Virus record (IMG/VR): IMGVR_UViG_3300037635_001935
Location: 1 to 28,003 of that record
From: a virus
Length of the DNA: 28,003 bases
Reading direction: 5' to 3' (one strand)
Of this stretch, positions 4,239 through 13,200 are shown one piece after another. The position numbers were made by a program, and so were the translations under genes. Each line of letters opens with the position of its first letter. Position 1 is the stretch's first letter. Under the pieces are notes generated by a model. It was not told where the DNA came from. It did not search any database and saw only the letters and a list, made by a program, of their open reading frames with translations.

Positions 4239-4250
4239 CTATTTATAGGA
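4239..4250 (-). promoter_or_regulatory. CTATAAATAGGA element downstream of terminase (phage promoter candidate)
   Basis: On the minus strand CTATAAATAGGA (4249-4238) is identical to a 12-mer directly upstream of the major capsid gene (21842-21853). In T7 the phage polymerase has promoters at just these two places, before gene 10 and near the right end. The element also forms a small inverted repeat, CCTAT-TT-ATAGG on the plus strand (4239-4250). Confidence 0.35.
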
Positions 4251-4269
4251 CGTATATAACGTGTCTTTG

Positions 4270-4285
4270 TATATACGCGTATATA
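4270..4285. promoter_or_regulatory. 16-bp perfect palindrome
   Basis: TATATACGCGTATATA is self-complementary over all 16 bases, centred at 4277/4278. It is a plausible dimer-binding operator or cleavage-associated site between the terminase and the 75-residue gene. Confidence 0.45.
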
Positions 4286-4307
4286 ACGCGAAACAGACGT
4301 GTAGTAC

Positions 4308-4604
4308 ATCGCAAGTTAGTACTGATGATTTAAAAACAAAAACAACAAACACGTGTAAGCTTATAAACGCTTTTTTAATACACGTTATATCGTCATTCAT
4401 ACTTAACATTAAACCTTGTTTATTCTGGTTACAAAGATTGTATGTCGTCGGTTATATCGCAAGTTACTAGTACTGATGATTAAGAAAGGTACTAGTAATA
4501 AATCACGAGTAAGCTTTAACGAATCGTTTAACAACGCCTTTATATCGTCATACATACGTAACGTTAAACCGCGTTAAGATCGATTACATTGTATGTCGTC
4601 GTTT
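4308..4604. repeat. Diverged tandem duplication, period about 148 bp
   Basis: Unit 1 (about 4308-4455) and unit 2 (about 4456-4604) both start ATCGCAAGTTA, share GTACTGATGATT, GTAAGCTT, TATATCGTCAT, TTAAACC and end TTGTATGTCGTCG, with substitutions and indels between. Unit 2 has an extra segment that creates a perfect 10-bp inverted repeat, TTACTAGTAC (4464-4473) and GTACTAGTAA (4489-4498), around a 15-nt loop. The duplication ends within a few bases of the terminase stop codon. Confidence 0.8.
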
Positions 4605-4614
4605 ATATCGCGTG

Positions 4615-6303
4615 TTAAAGCGTAGCCATCCAAGTAGTACTACGAGCAGATTTATTGTTGATCTTGAAAGCTGCGTTTTTAAAACGTTCTAATTCTTCAT
4701 CAAGTAGTTCAGCTTTTCTATCGTTGATTTTCAAGTCCGCGTTTACAGCCATTTGTTCGACCCAGTATCCACAAGCCATACAAAGCGCATCTAAACGGTC
4801 GTCTTGAAGAAGAGCGCCTTTATCGCGTGTTAAACGCGTTAGTTGGTACATCAACATGTACCTAGATTGTTGCTCAATAGGATACGTCATAGCGCTTTGA
4901 TAATCGTCTTTTATGACCCTTGAATCGACTATTAATTTGTGTCTATTAAGTATCGGTTCAAGCGTGTCTACTATACGTTTTTCTTTTTGTATGTGGTGTC
5001 TTACTTCGTTGATAGTAACAGGATACACGTTGTTTAAGACGGGCTTAAAGAGTTCGGTAAACATCCCGTCACCCATGTTCGACTCAATAATGATTTCGTT
5101 GACCTTGTATTGCTTTGCGATACGAGCTAGTTCTTTCAACACGTTATCACCGTACCCACCTTTAATACCGTTACACGCGTGAACGAACAGTTGACCGTTA
5201 AGCATCTTAACGACGCTATAAGCGGTTTCATCTTTACCACGACCAGCTGGGTCAATAGACATGACTGAACCTGTGTACTCGATCAGATCGCCGTTGGTGT
5301 CCAAAGGACGAAAGTATTTATCGCCGTTAAAGCCTACGTTAGGAAGGTCTTCGGTTATTTGTTGTGGACCAGCGGCATAGACATACTTCTCGTACGCCAG
5401 GTCGTTGTCGAGTTCGGTAACGATTAAATCGTTGATCTTTAACGGGTAACGATCAGCGTCGCTTAATCGCGGGTTAAGCATGAACTGAAGAGCGTACCCG
5501 CTTCGTCCGTAGGCAAGCCGTCTTTCTTCGAGATCAAGGTCGGTAAAGCGTAATGGTTCTGTTGTCTTACCGATATTGTCTTCCGTGGTGTTCTCGACGA
5601 TATAAGGCGATACAGCGCCGTTATAAACCGTTTGGACGTGATCCAATGGTATGTACTCAGATTGCCATATACGGGCGTTATAACCGCGTTCACGAAGCTT
5701 AGAATAGATACTGTCTTCGCATTGAGGTGTACCTAGAAAGATGATACGACTACTGTCTAGTGGTTTAACAATCGCTTCAAACTCTTTGACTTGTTCATCG
5801 AGCTTATCGCGCATTCCTTGGGTAGCGGAGTTGTTCGGTACTTCGATGTCATCAGCTACGATTATGTCAGCACGTGACCCAGTAAGCTGGGACGTGATAC
5901 CAAGTGACTTGACCGAAGGCGCGTGTGAAGCGGGTGCTAAACCTACGTCAAAGCTTATCTTACTGAAACGTTGACCGTCACGTGGTTTAAGACCTTGTAA
6001 AACGGGAATGTCGTTAATGATTTTCAAGGTAAACGTTGAGAAGTCGTCGGATCGCGATTTAGACGCCGACACAACAAGTATGTTCTTGGTAGGGTCTAGT
6101 AGTAGTTGATGTACGACATAAGCACTACATATCCACGATTTACCGACGCCTCGAAACGCCATGATGACGGAACGTTTTGGACCGCCTTGGATGAAGTTAG
6201 CGATGTCGTATTGGAGAGGTGTTGGATCGGGAAGACCCAAGTGTTTCCAAACGACGAACAAGAAGTTACGAAAGTCCCGAAGTTCGGGTGGTACGTTACT
6301 CAC
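4615..6303 (-). CDS. Terminase large subunit (T7 gp19-like)
   Basis: This is the packaging motor that cuts concatemeric DNA and pumps it through the portal. The 562 residues (T7 gp19 has 586) show a Walker A, AFRGVGKS at 49-56, a Walker B, IIVADDIE at about 147-154, and a C-terminal RNase H-fold nuclease with acidic residues in MSIDPAG (D351), EIIIES (E407) and DDRLDAL (D501-D505). The start is GTG at 6301-6303, overlapping the small-terminase stop as GTGA, so translation is coupled. It is the last of the long late genes, and its stop abuts the 148-bp duplication. The shared TerL/TerS order and size make the T7-like assignment firm. Confidence 0.97.
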   Translation of the reverse strand: MSNVPPELRDFRNFLFVVWKHLGLPDPTPLQYDIANFIQGGPKRSVIMAFRGVGKSWICSAYVVHQLLLDPTKNILVVSASKSRSDDFSTFTLKIINDIPVLQGLKPRDGQRFSKISFDVGLAPASHAPSVKSLGITSQLTGSRADIIVADDIEVPNNSATQGMRDKLDEQVKEFEAIVKPLDSSRIIFLGTPQCEDSIYSKLRERGYNARIWQSEYIPLDHVQTVYNGAVSPYIVENTTEDNIGKTTEPLRFTDLDLEERRLAYGRSGYALQFMLNPRLSDADRYPLKINDLIVTELDNDLAYEKYVYAAGPQQITEDLPNVGFNGDKYFRPLDTNGDLIEYTGSVMSIDPAGRGKDETAYSVVKMLNGQLFVHACNGIKGGYGDNVLKELARIAKQYKVNEIIIESNMGDGMFTELFKPVLNNVYPVTINEVRHHIQKEKRIVDTLEPILNRHKLIVDSRVIKDDYQSAMTYPIEQQSRYMLMYQLTRLTRDKGALLQDDRLDALCMACGYWVEQMAVNADLKINDRKAELLDEELERFKNAAFKINNKSARSTTWMATL

Positions 6304-6548
6304 TTCGCTTGTCTTATCGCTTCTTTATCTTCGTCACTATCGTCAAACGGTAGGACTTCTGCAAGCTTACCCAGAGGCGATCCTTGCTCGCTTAGGCTGA
6401 CAACATCGTTGTCTTTAAGTAGCTGTCTAGCGCCGTTTAAAAGCGCCGCATTGTACTCAGCCGCACCGACCTTCATCTCTTGTATAGCTTGGGAGTAGGT
6501 GTCAGCGATGAGTACCTGTAGGTTTTCTAGTTGTTCTCGTTTCTTCAT
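6300..6548 (-). CDS. Terminase small subunit (T7 gp18-like)
   Basis: The 82-residue acidic, helical protein sits immediately before the large terminase, overlapping it by 4 bases, and is close in length to T7 gp18 (89 residues). It begins MKKREQLENLQVLIADTYSQ, with GSPLGKLAEVLPFDDSDEDKE around residues 56-75. Small terminases bind the packaging site and assemble as rings that regulate the large subunit. Identification rests on position, length and overall character more than on a motif. Leader AACAACCAATTTAT has no Shine-Dalgarno. Confidence 0.85.
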   Translation of the reverse strand: MKKREQLENLQVLIADTYSQAIQEMKVGAAEYNAALLNGARQLLKDNDVVSLSEQGSPLGKLAEVLPFDDSDEDKEAIRQAK

Positions 6549-6560
6549 ATAAATTGGTTG

Positions 6561-6800
6561 TTAACACTTCCAACGTCTAAGCGCTAAAGCTTTTCGTGTG
6601 GGTCGTCCTTTACTATCTTTCATCGGTCCTTTGACTCCACCCATACGCGCACAAAACGACTTCTTACGACTACCGCCTTGGGGCTGTGGTGCTTTAAGGT
6701 TACTACCTGTTTTAGCGTTGTAGTACTTGCGTCCTTTCGCGGTTAAGCCGCCTTTCTTGGACTTATGTTCTTTGCGTAGTGATACTCCTTTACGGCTCAT
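6561..6800 (-). CDS. Conserved small basic protein (DUF6321-type)
   Basis: The 79 residues are very rich in lysine, arginine and glycine, with GGLTAKGRKYYNAKTGSNLK at 17-36, SFCARMGGVKGPMKDSKGRP at 48-67, and an ending RKALALRRWKC. I recognise this from many aquatic phages, where it is annotated as DUF6321; the function is unknown. The strong positive charge suggests nucleic-acid contact, possibly in packaging or inside the virion, but this is inference. It starts by ATGA overlap with the 43-residue gene upstream and precedes the small terminase by 12 bp, consistent with a packaging or late role. Confidence 0.85.
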   Translation of the reverse strand: MSRKGVSLRKEHKSKKGGLTAKGRKYYNAKTGSNLKAPQPQGGSRKKSFCARMGGVKGPMKDSKGRPTRKALALRRWKC

Positions 6801-6928
6801 TTCTTAGGAAAACCTTTCTTCATATTACCGTAGGCTTTAGGCGATACAGTTGATTTGCTTTTAGGGCGACTTATACCGAGCTTACGTCGTCGGTTAATGT
6901 TTGCGTATAAACCTTTTTTCTTTTTCAT
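6797..6928 (-). CDS. 43-residue lysine-rich conserved phage protein
   Basis: ATG at 6926-6928 and TGA at 6797-6799 encode MKKKKGLYANINRRRKLGIS followed by RPKSKSTVSPKAYGNMKKGFPKK. Short proteins of the form KKGLYANI-RRK-G-SRPKSKSTVS are common next to terminase and lysis genes in aquatic phages, from memory. The gene overlaps both neighbours by ATGA, a strong sign it is real despite its size. It is highly basic; together with the following protein it forms a conserved basic pair of unknown role. Confidence 0.85.
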   Translation of the reverse strand: MKKKKGLYANINRRRKLGISRPKSKSTVSPKAYGNMKKGFPKK

Positions 6929-7176
6929 TTTTTCATCATCATCTCCATGAGACGATCTAATTTACTGTTAATTTCTTTTACTGTTGATTCGAGTCCACTC
7001 ATGCGATTTTCAACCGCTGTGTCGCGTTCTCTTTGCGTTGCTAATTCAACTTCAATCTTTGTTAAGCGATCCTCGTCCTTGTCGAGTCTATCGGCGAACT
7101 TCTTGAATATCCAACCAAACACGCCAATAGCGATTGCTAAAGCCGTGTCAAGGAAGTGGGAGATTTGTTCGGTCAT
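6925..7176 (-). CDS. Membrane protein with coiled coil, lysis candidate
   Basis: The 83 residues have one N-terminal transmembrane helix (about 8-26, LDTALAIAIGVFGWIFKKF) followed by a long charged coiled coil (about 28-80) ending MMMKK. The topology resembles inner-membrane spanins (T7 gp18.5) or small holin-type proteins, and the place between tail appendage genes and terminase is where T7 has its lysis genes (17.5, 18.5). No outer-membrane spanin partner is evident. I call it a lysis candidate and cannot choose between holin and spanin. Its stop overlaps the next start by ATGA. Confidence 0.6.
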   Translation of the reverse strand: MTEQISHFLDTALAIAIGVFGWIFKKFADRLDKDEDRLTKIEVELATQRERDTAVENRMSGLESTVKEINSKLDRLMEMMMKK

Positions 7177-7181
7177 CGGTA

Positions 7182-7793
7182 TTAGGCGGCTATTTCGGTT
7201 ATGGTTAAGGTGGTAGCTCCAACGCCTCCCATTGTCTGACTTCCACCGTTACCGTTAATTGTAACTGTTCCAGAACCTTGTATACCAATGCGTATTTTAA
7301 ACGTTGTTGCAGAAGCTGTACCCGCAGTCATGTAGTGACTAAACGGTAATGCACACGCTCCACCCGCCGCTGGACAGTAGTTAACAGTCGCCGCAATCGC
7401 GCTTGCAGTTGAGTCTTGAAACAACGCTCCACCGATCCAAGTCGCGGCTGAACCGCCAGCTATCGTGCTGAACTCGATAAGTAGTTTGTTAGATGCGTTA
7501 GCGGGCGTTATAGCGGCGGTAAGTATTTCATCTCCTTCGGTGTTCTGTGGGATTGTATTGTCGTTGGGCATCGCGGTAGTCCCTGTCAGGACTGTGCCTA
7601 TAGATGCGTTTACAACTTGTAATACCTTACCCGCGCTAACGTTCGTTAACTGCGATCCGTCAACTGCGGGTAGCTTCGCGCTACCGTCGAGTTGAACGAC
7701 GTTGTTAGCGGATGTTCCAAGAGTGCCTTGTAGGTATGTAGAACCAGCGTCTACGTCTGATACCATTCGTGAGTGTGCCTGTGTAATTGCCAT
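7182..7793 (-). CDS. Tail appendage (fibre-type) structural protein
   Basis: The 203-residue product is rich in Ala, Thr, Gly and Val with few charges, typical of trimeric fibre material. Residues 31-51 (NVVQLDGSAKLPAVDGSQLT) are a segment common in tail-fibre proteins of aquatic phages. The C-terminal 130 residues alternate short beta strands and end GATTLTITEIAA, with cysteines in YCPAAGGACALPF that could pair. It follows the tail spike gene on the same strand, 44 bp away, so it may be a second fibre or a spike-attached tip. Receptor binding is inferred. Confidence 0.7.
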   Translation of the reverse strand: MAITQAHSRMVSDVDAGSTYLQGTLGTSANNVVQLDGSAKLPAVDGSQLTNVSAGKVLQVVNASIGTVLTGTTAMPNDNTIPQNTEGDEILTAAITPANASNKLLIEFSTIAGGSAATWIGGALFQDSTASAIAATVNYCPAAGGACALPFSHYMTAGTASATTFKIRIGIQGSGTVTINGNGGSQTMGGVGATTLTITEIAA

Positions 7794-7837
7794 ATGTTAG
7801 GTGGTTAGAGGGATTGTTAAATTGCTCAGAGAGTCGC

Positions 7838-10228
7838 TCATGCTTTCGTTACTAAAACACGCAGAGTTGCAGCACTTAAATTTACTGACCCCGTTGTGTT
7901 ATTTTTAAAAAGCACCGTTGCTGTATCAGCCGCACTAACCCAAGAGGTCAACAACAACCCTTGTGAATCCGATGCGAATGAAGCGTTTGCGAAATCACCT
8001 AGAGCCGCACCTGTTACTGTTACAGTTGTTGTTACTGAATCTCCAGCGTTAAGTAAAGGAGGATTGTATGTCGAGCTTCCACGAATAAAGTTACTGTCAG
8101 TCGTTGGGTTGCTTCCTGATAAGGTAATAACAGACCTGTAGTAATCGCCCGCCCCTTGTAAATCTTCCCAATCAATATTAACCGTTCCTGTTAAACAGCC
8201 ACAAGCGACAACGCCTGTGTTTTGGCAGTTGGAATCAGATGAAATAATGTAATTAAATTTCTTGCCCGATTCAGATGTGTTTCCAAAGTTTACATTAACA
8301 AACCTAGACCTTATAGAGTTCACAAGTCGTACAATCGCTGTTTCTCCGTTAGTATTCGGAACTGCAAGGATTGCCCCATCACTCACTCGCACAGACGTGC
8401 AGTTTTCGATTTTCCACTGTATACCAGGCGTGTTTGCAATATCGATGTAATTGTCCCAAACAAAATTAGAGATCGTAACCTCTGAGCAATTTAACAATTT
8501 TGCCGCCGTTAAACCATTCAATGTGTTTCCGACTTTTACAAAAAGCAAATTGCTAAAGGTAATTTTTGAACAATAAGAAATATCAAAAGCCCTATCAGCA
8601 CATTCAGCAATTTCTACATTATTAATATTGTTCCATTTAGTTCCTGTCGCAGGATCGGTAGCAAGCCGTTCAATAACAAGACCTTTTCCTAGACCACCAA
8701 ACGAAATCATACCGTTGATGTTAAGTTCACCACATTTGTAAAAGTAAAAACGTGGGTCTGTATTGTTTGCAAAATCATTAAACGCTTTTATGTCTTGGAT
8801 AGTGATTCCGCCGCCTTCTATGCCTATACCTCCAACATAACCGTCAGCCACAGAAGTATTCTTTATATAAATAGCACTCGCAACTGCGTTGCACAAAATG
8901 GTTTTGAAGGTAGATAAAAATATAACCTTACCGTAAATAGCATAGCCAAAGTCTTGAAAAGCACAGTCAGTAATAGTCATCCCAGAAACAACATCAGCGT
9001 AAATTCCTTTTGCCGAAGCTTGTCCGTTACCTTTAAAATTTATTCCTCTCACCGAGTTATAAGTAGAAAACGAACCACCAGCAGTCGCATAATCTTCAAC
9101 TCCAAAAATCAAACACGCTTTAACTTGAACAGTAGCACCAGCACTTGTGTCGACTCTTGTTGCGTCCGTCCATCCGTTTGCAACCGTTGCCATTTCAATC
9201 AAAGCATTTCCACCGATTAGTGAAATACCGTTTGCTTTATTCGTAGAGTTTGATTGGCAATCGATTGGTTTCTTAATTAAGTAATGACCTGAACCAAAAT
9301 CAACCGTTATTTTAGCGGCTTTTGACGCATCATATTGATTCCCTTCGTTTTTGGTGGCTATACTTTTTGCGTAATCAATAGCCTCTTGAATCTTTTCTGA
9401 GGCATCTGTAGCTCCTGTATTGTCGGCTCCGAAGTCCAACACATTCACGACCTCCCCAAAACGATCAGCGAGTGTCCGAGCCGTCGTTGAACCCGTCGCT
9501 ACAACCGTTGCATCACTTGCTGAAGACGTCGTTCCAATCGGCACAACAACGATGTTTGCACTTGTTGGAGGCGCGCTTGTAAATATAATCTTATTCGTTG
9601 TGGTATTTACGCTGTAAGCAGTTGTAGGCGTTTGAACAACGCCATCAATCGTTACAAGATACGCTTCAGCGGTGTCAGATTGCGAAGTGAACGAAAGTGT
9701 AAACTCGGTGTTTGTGTTGTCACCTGTGTGCGTAGACTTATCAAACGCGTTTAAGTTGGTCGATCCTAACGCGACTCTGTCGTCCACATAGTTCTTATTA
9801 GTTGCGTCTGTACTAAGGGTTGGAGTCGCAAGATTAACGATCTTCTTACTTTCCGCGTTAAAGTCCGTTCCACCACCTACGGTTTGCATACTGTCGTTAT
9901 TACCTTCAGCCGCTTCTTCGTTTAAATAACGATTGTGTTGATAAGCTTTATCGAGGTCAGCTTCGTTTAAAACCGATCCATTGACGAAATCAACGAGGTC
10001 AGTACCGAAGTCGCTAACGCGTTTAACACGTACCAACTGACCCGCTGTAGCGCCGCTTGTAAGTACAACCTTTTTAGAAGGCGATGTAACGATGGTGTAG
10101 TCAGTCGTTAAAGTTTTATCTATTCCGTCAATCTCTACAACGACGTGTGAATCTTCGAGGTAATTAAAGTTAAAAGCGAAATCTGTCTGCGCGGCAGTTG
10201 CGGTGTAGTCGACGTATGTATTAGCCAT
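7838..10228 (-). CDS. Tail spike: T7-fibre-type N-terminus with beta-helix (pectate-lyase-like) body
   Basis: Residues 1 to about 125 resemble the virion-anchoring N-terminus of T7 gp17 (YTATAAQTDFAFNFNYLED; VNGSVLNEADLDKAYQHNRY). A second beta domain follows (TNTEFTLSFTSQSDTAEAYL...). VNVLDFGADNTGATDASEKI at 261-280 is the entry signature of right-handed beta-helix spikes of the pectate-lyase-3 type, and the following 400 residues have repeated short strands with Asn and Gly turns. A beta C-terminus may act as trimerisation or receptor tip. At 796 residues it is longer than T7 gp17 (553). It probably binds or cleaves surface polysaccharide; catalytic residues cannot be named from sequence alone. 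Confidence 0.9.
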   Translation of the reverse strand: MANTYVDYTATAAQTDFAFNFNYLEDSHVVVEIDGIDKTLTTDYTIVTSPSKKVVLTSGATAGQLVRVKRVSDFGTDLVDFVNGSVLNEADLDKAYQHNRYLNEEAAEGNNDSMQTVGGGTDFNAESKKIVNLATPTLSTDATNKNYVDDRVALGSTNLNAFDKSTHTGDNTNTEFTLSFTSQSDTAEAYLVTIDGVVQTPTTAYSVNTTTNKIIFTSAPPTSANIVVVPIGTTSSASDATVVATGSTTARTLADRFGEVVNVLDFGADNTGATDASEKIQEAIDYAKSIATKNEGNQYDASKAAKITVDFGSGHYLIKKPIDCQSNSTNKANGISLIGGNALIEMATVANGWTDATRVDTSAGATVQVKACLIFGVEDYATAGGSFSTYNSVRGINFKGNGQASAKGIYADVVSGMTITDCAFQDFGYAIYGKVIFLSTFKTILCNAVASAIYIKNTSVADGYVGGIGIEGGGITIQDIKAFNDFANNTDPRFYFYKCGELNINGMISFGGLGKGLVIERLATDPATGTKWNNINNVEIAECADRAFDISYCSKITFSNLLFVKVGNTLNGLTAAKLLNCSEVTISNFVWDNYIDIANTPGIQWKIENCTSVRVSDGAILAVPNTNGETAIVRLVNSIRSRFVNVNFGNTSESGKKFNYIISSDSNCQNTGVVACGCLTGTVNIDWEDLQGAGDYYRSVITLSGSNPTTDSNFIRGSSTYNPPLLNAGDSVTTTVTVTGAALGDFANASFASDSQGLLLTSWVSAADTATVLFKNNTTGSVNLSAATLRVLVTKA

Positions 10229-10251
10229 GATGATTTATAATTCTTTATATG

Positions 10252-13200
10252 TTATTGGTTAAGTAATGGACGAAGGGAAGGCGATACCATATCAGACGGT
10301 AGTTCTTCCCCTTCTATTTGCTTTTGCTGTAATTCGCCTTGATACTCATATTGATCTAAGAGTTCGGGGTATTCATCAATAAGTTCCCCAAATGCTTGTT
10401 CTCTATATTGATACAACACGTTATTAATTGTTTCTTTTTGTAAATCTCTTAAAGGCGAACCAGAGCGTACTCTAGACATCTGTTGAAAGTCTGGGTTTTC
10501 ATACGCTTCAATTACAGCTTCTTTAACGTCAGATTGCGAGTATATTTGTTTCCAACGATCATAAAGCGACTGCTTAGTCCCTGGAACTTTAATATCTTTT
10601 AAGTCTAATCCTGGAATCTTTTTATCCGAAGGAGGAAAGTCATAACGACCTTGTATCTCGTTTATAATCTGAGACGCTTTATCGGTCGTTGTTTCGGTAA
10701 TAGCTAACGGACTAATTGAGTTTACTTGACGCTGTATTGAACTACCTGCTGATTTTACGACCTGTCCAAACGCATCTCTTTTAGGATCAAGCGTTTCTGC
10801 AAAGCCAGGAAGACGATTTAACAACGCTTCAAACGGTCCGTTTACTTCGCGCATAACTGGATCATTACTACGATTAACAGCGTTTAAAATAGCCCATGTA
10901 TTTCCTCGTGCTATTTCTTCAAGAAATGAATTGAACCAATCAGCGTCATCAGCGTCTACTTGACCATTAGTCAATGCCTGTAACGCACTTCCTACAGTTT
11001 CTAAATAACTCTTCTGTCCAACAGCGCTTGTCATCGCCATCATAGCAGTATTGCCTAAATAAGCTACTAACTCTTCAGGCATGTCGTTATCTTCGCTTAA
11101 TCTTAATAAGTCAGCAGATAAACCTGTAATTGTAGCTAACGGGTCAGCGCGTTGGAGACTAACGTATGTATCTCCAGGTTGATCGCCTTGGCTGTCTCCT
11201 GTTTTCCACATACGTTGAGCGGCGGTTACATTAATAGCATTAGGCTTCCAACCTGTGTTCTTTTTGTTCTGTAGTTCTTTGTAATCTTCTGGACCACTTC
11301 CTGTTATGATCTGTTGATCGGCTAAATATAAAGCACTCGACCAAAGACCAGCACCTACCAACTGCCTTCCTCTTGCTTGAGCGCGTATTAACGGATTATC
11401 GCTGTTAAATTCAGCTTTACTACGCGCCCACAGTTTACCAATTACAGGCGTCTCGGCAAATAAACTTGCTGAACCACCAGCTTCTTTAAAGATGTTAACA
11501 GGTGTCTTAATAAACGGCATGATGTACTGCACAACAAAACTGTCGTTACGAGCGTCTTGTATGCGCGACCCCATACTTTCAAACCATCCATAATCTTTAC
11601 TCAAGTCTTGTTGAAATGTAATGCGGTCACCAAAGTCACGAAGATACTCCATCTCGCTTGAAAGTTTATTATTCCAGTTATCGCTTGTGTATTGTTTGAC
11701 AAATTCAACTGCTTCATCGCCTTCCAAACCTTGTTCACGTGCTTGAGTAACGGCTTCCATGTTAACATCTTCTTTTGTCTTATAGCGTTGACCATCAACA
11801 AAATATCGTGACATTTTACCTTCGATGTATTCATCAAGCTTACCTACAGGAGCGTTACCAGACTTAATAAGTTGATTATATTCTTCAGTTAGTAGCGACT
11901 TAACTTGCGCCTTTGCAAATAAGTGACGATAAAACTCATCTTGAAAAACAAGACCTTTAGGACCAAACGCTACAAGCTCACCGAAGTTTTCTATCGACTC
12001 ACCTAAAGCGCCTTTGATGCCTGTTTCTTCCATCGACAAGGCTTTACCGCCTATCTTCTCGTAATGAGAGTTTAAAGCCATTTGACCTTTAGAGTTCTTA
12101 GCCGCAACTTTCGCCGCGTTATAAGCGTCAGGTAATGAGAACAATAAATTCTTTGCCGTGTTTATCGCCATTCTTGTAGGTTGTAGGTTACCTGTCATTA
12201 AACCGCCTATAGCTTGGTTAGATAACGAGTATAAACTCATCAAACTATTACCCATAAAAGCCGCGCCTTGGGTCGTTGGAGCGCTTAACATCATGTCGTA
12301 ACGCAATTCAACGTAAGCTTCTTTGATCTTTTCAAACGGACCTTTACGACTTATCTCTAATAAGCGACCAAGTTTAGCTGGGTCACGAACAAGTCTAAGC
12401 TCATTCATAAAACCACGAAGCGCTTTAAGACCTCCAAGTTTTTCTAATTGTTCTTTTAGTTGTTCGGGTTTTAAATCTTTCGAGTATTTAGTAAGTTCTC
12501 CTGTAAGTTCTTTTTCAACCTTCTTAGATTGTTTTTCCATTGTACTTACAACAGCGGCGATTTGATCGCGAAATACCTTACGGCTCTGTAACAACTTACC
12601 AGCAGAACTTCCTATCGTACCTGACGCTTCAGCAAACTCACCAAGTCGATCTAAGTCCGCCATTAAATCGTTTATGACTTTTGGATCGTCAAAGTTCAAA
12701 CCGCTTGCCATCTTTTTATTCCAATCTTTAAACGCGTGGAAAGTCATAGAATCAGCAACGACAGTTTTAAATATTATATCTTCTGATTCTTTTGCGATCT
12801 GCTTCGAGTAATCTAACGGATCAACTGACGGGTCGAGTTGACTGCGCAGTTTAGCCGCTTGTTCAATTAAAGATTTTTTATCGGTCTTAATACGACGTTT
12901 CTTAAACCCTTGTTCAACTTGTTCTAAGACAGCCGCCATCGAACGTTGTATATCTTCAGAGTCAGTAAACGCTCCAATGTTAACAGGTAGAATGTCGGTC
13001 TTACCGTCGATAAAGGCGGTTAAGTCATCGTCGCTCATATTCATGCGATCAAGCGCTTCGATCTTCTGTTCGTCGGTAAGTTTAGAAGGCGCTTTAGGCG
13101 CGTCTCCTTCAATAGCGGTAGCTTCTACTTTTTGTTTAGGTTTAGAAAACTTCTTATAAGCGTTTACCGCTTTTTCCATTTGTTTTTGAAACAGAAAATC

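Larger units (their letters stand above)
4181..4614. other. Region downstream of large terminase: duplication and regulatory elements
   Basis: No convincing gene. The 434 bases hold a TTGACG/TATAAT pair on the plus strand, a CTATAAATAGGA element on the minus strand, a 16-bp palindrome, and a diverged 148-bp tandem duplication. A plus-strand frame at 4261-4470 runs through the first duplicated unit but has no counterpart in the second copy, so I treat it as noncoding. Confidence 0.5.

Noticed and set aside
4181-4309. N-terminal extension of the 75-residue protein to 4309
   Set aside because: The extension lies over a palindrome and promoter-like elements, has a different composition, and ATG 4180 gives a compact acidic protein.
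4261-4470. Plus-strand frame of 69 codons after the terminase
   Set aside because: It covers one unit of the 148-bp duplication, but the frame is not kept in the second unit and the product has no gene-like features.
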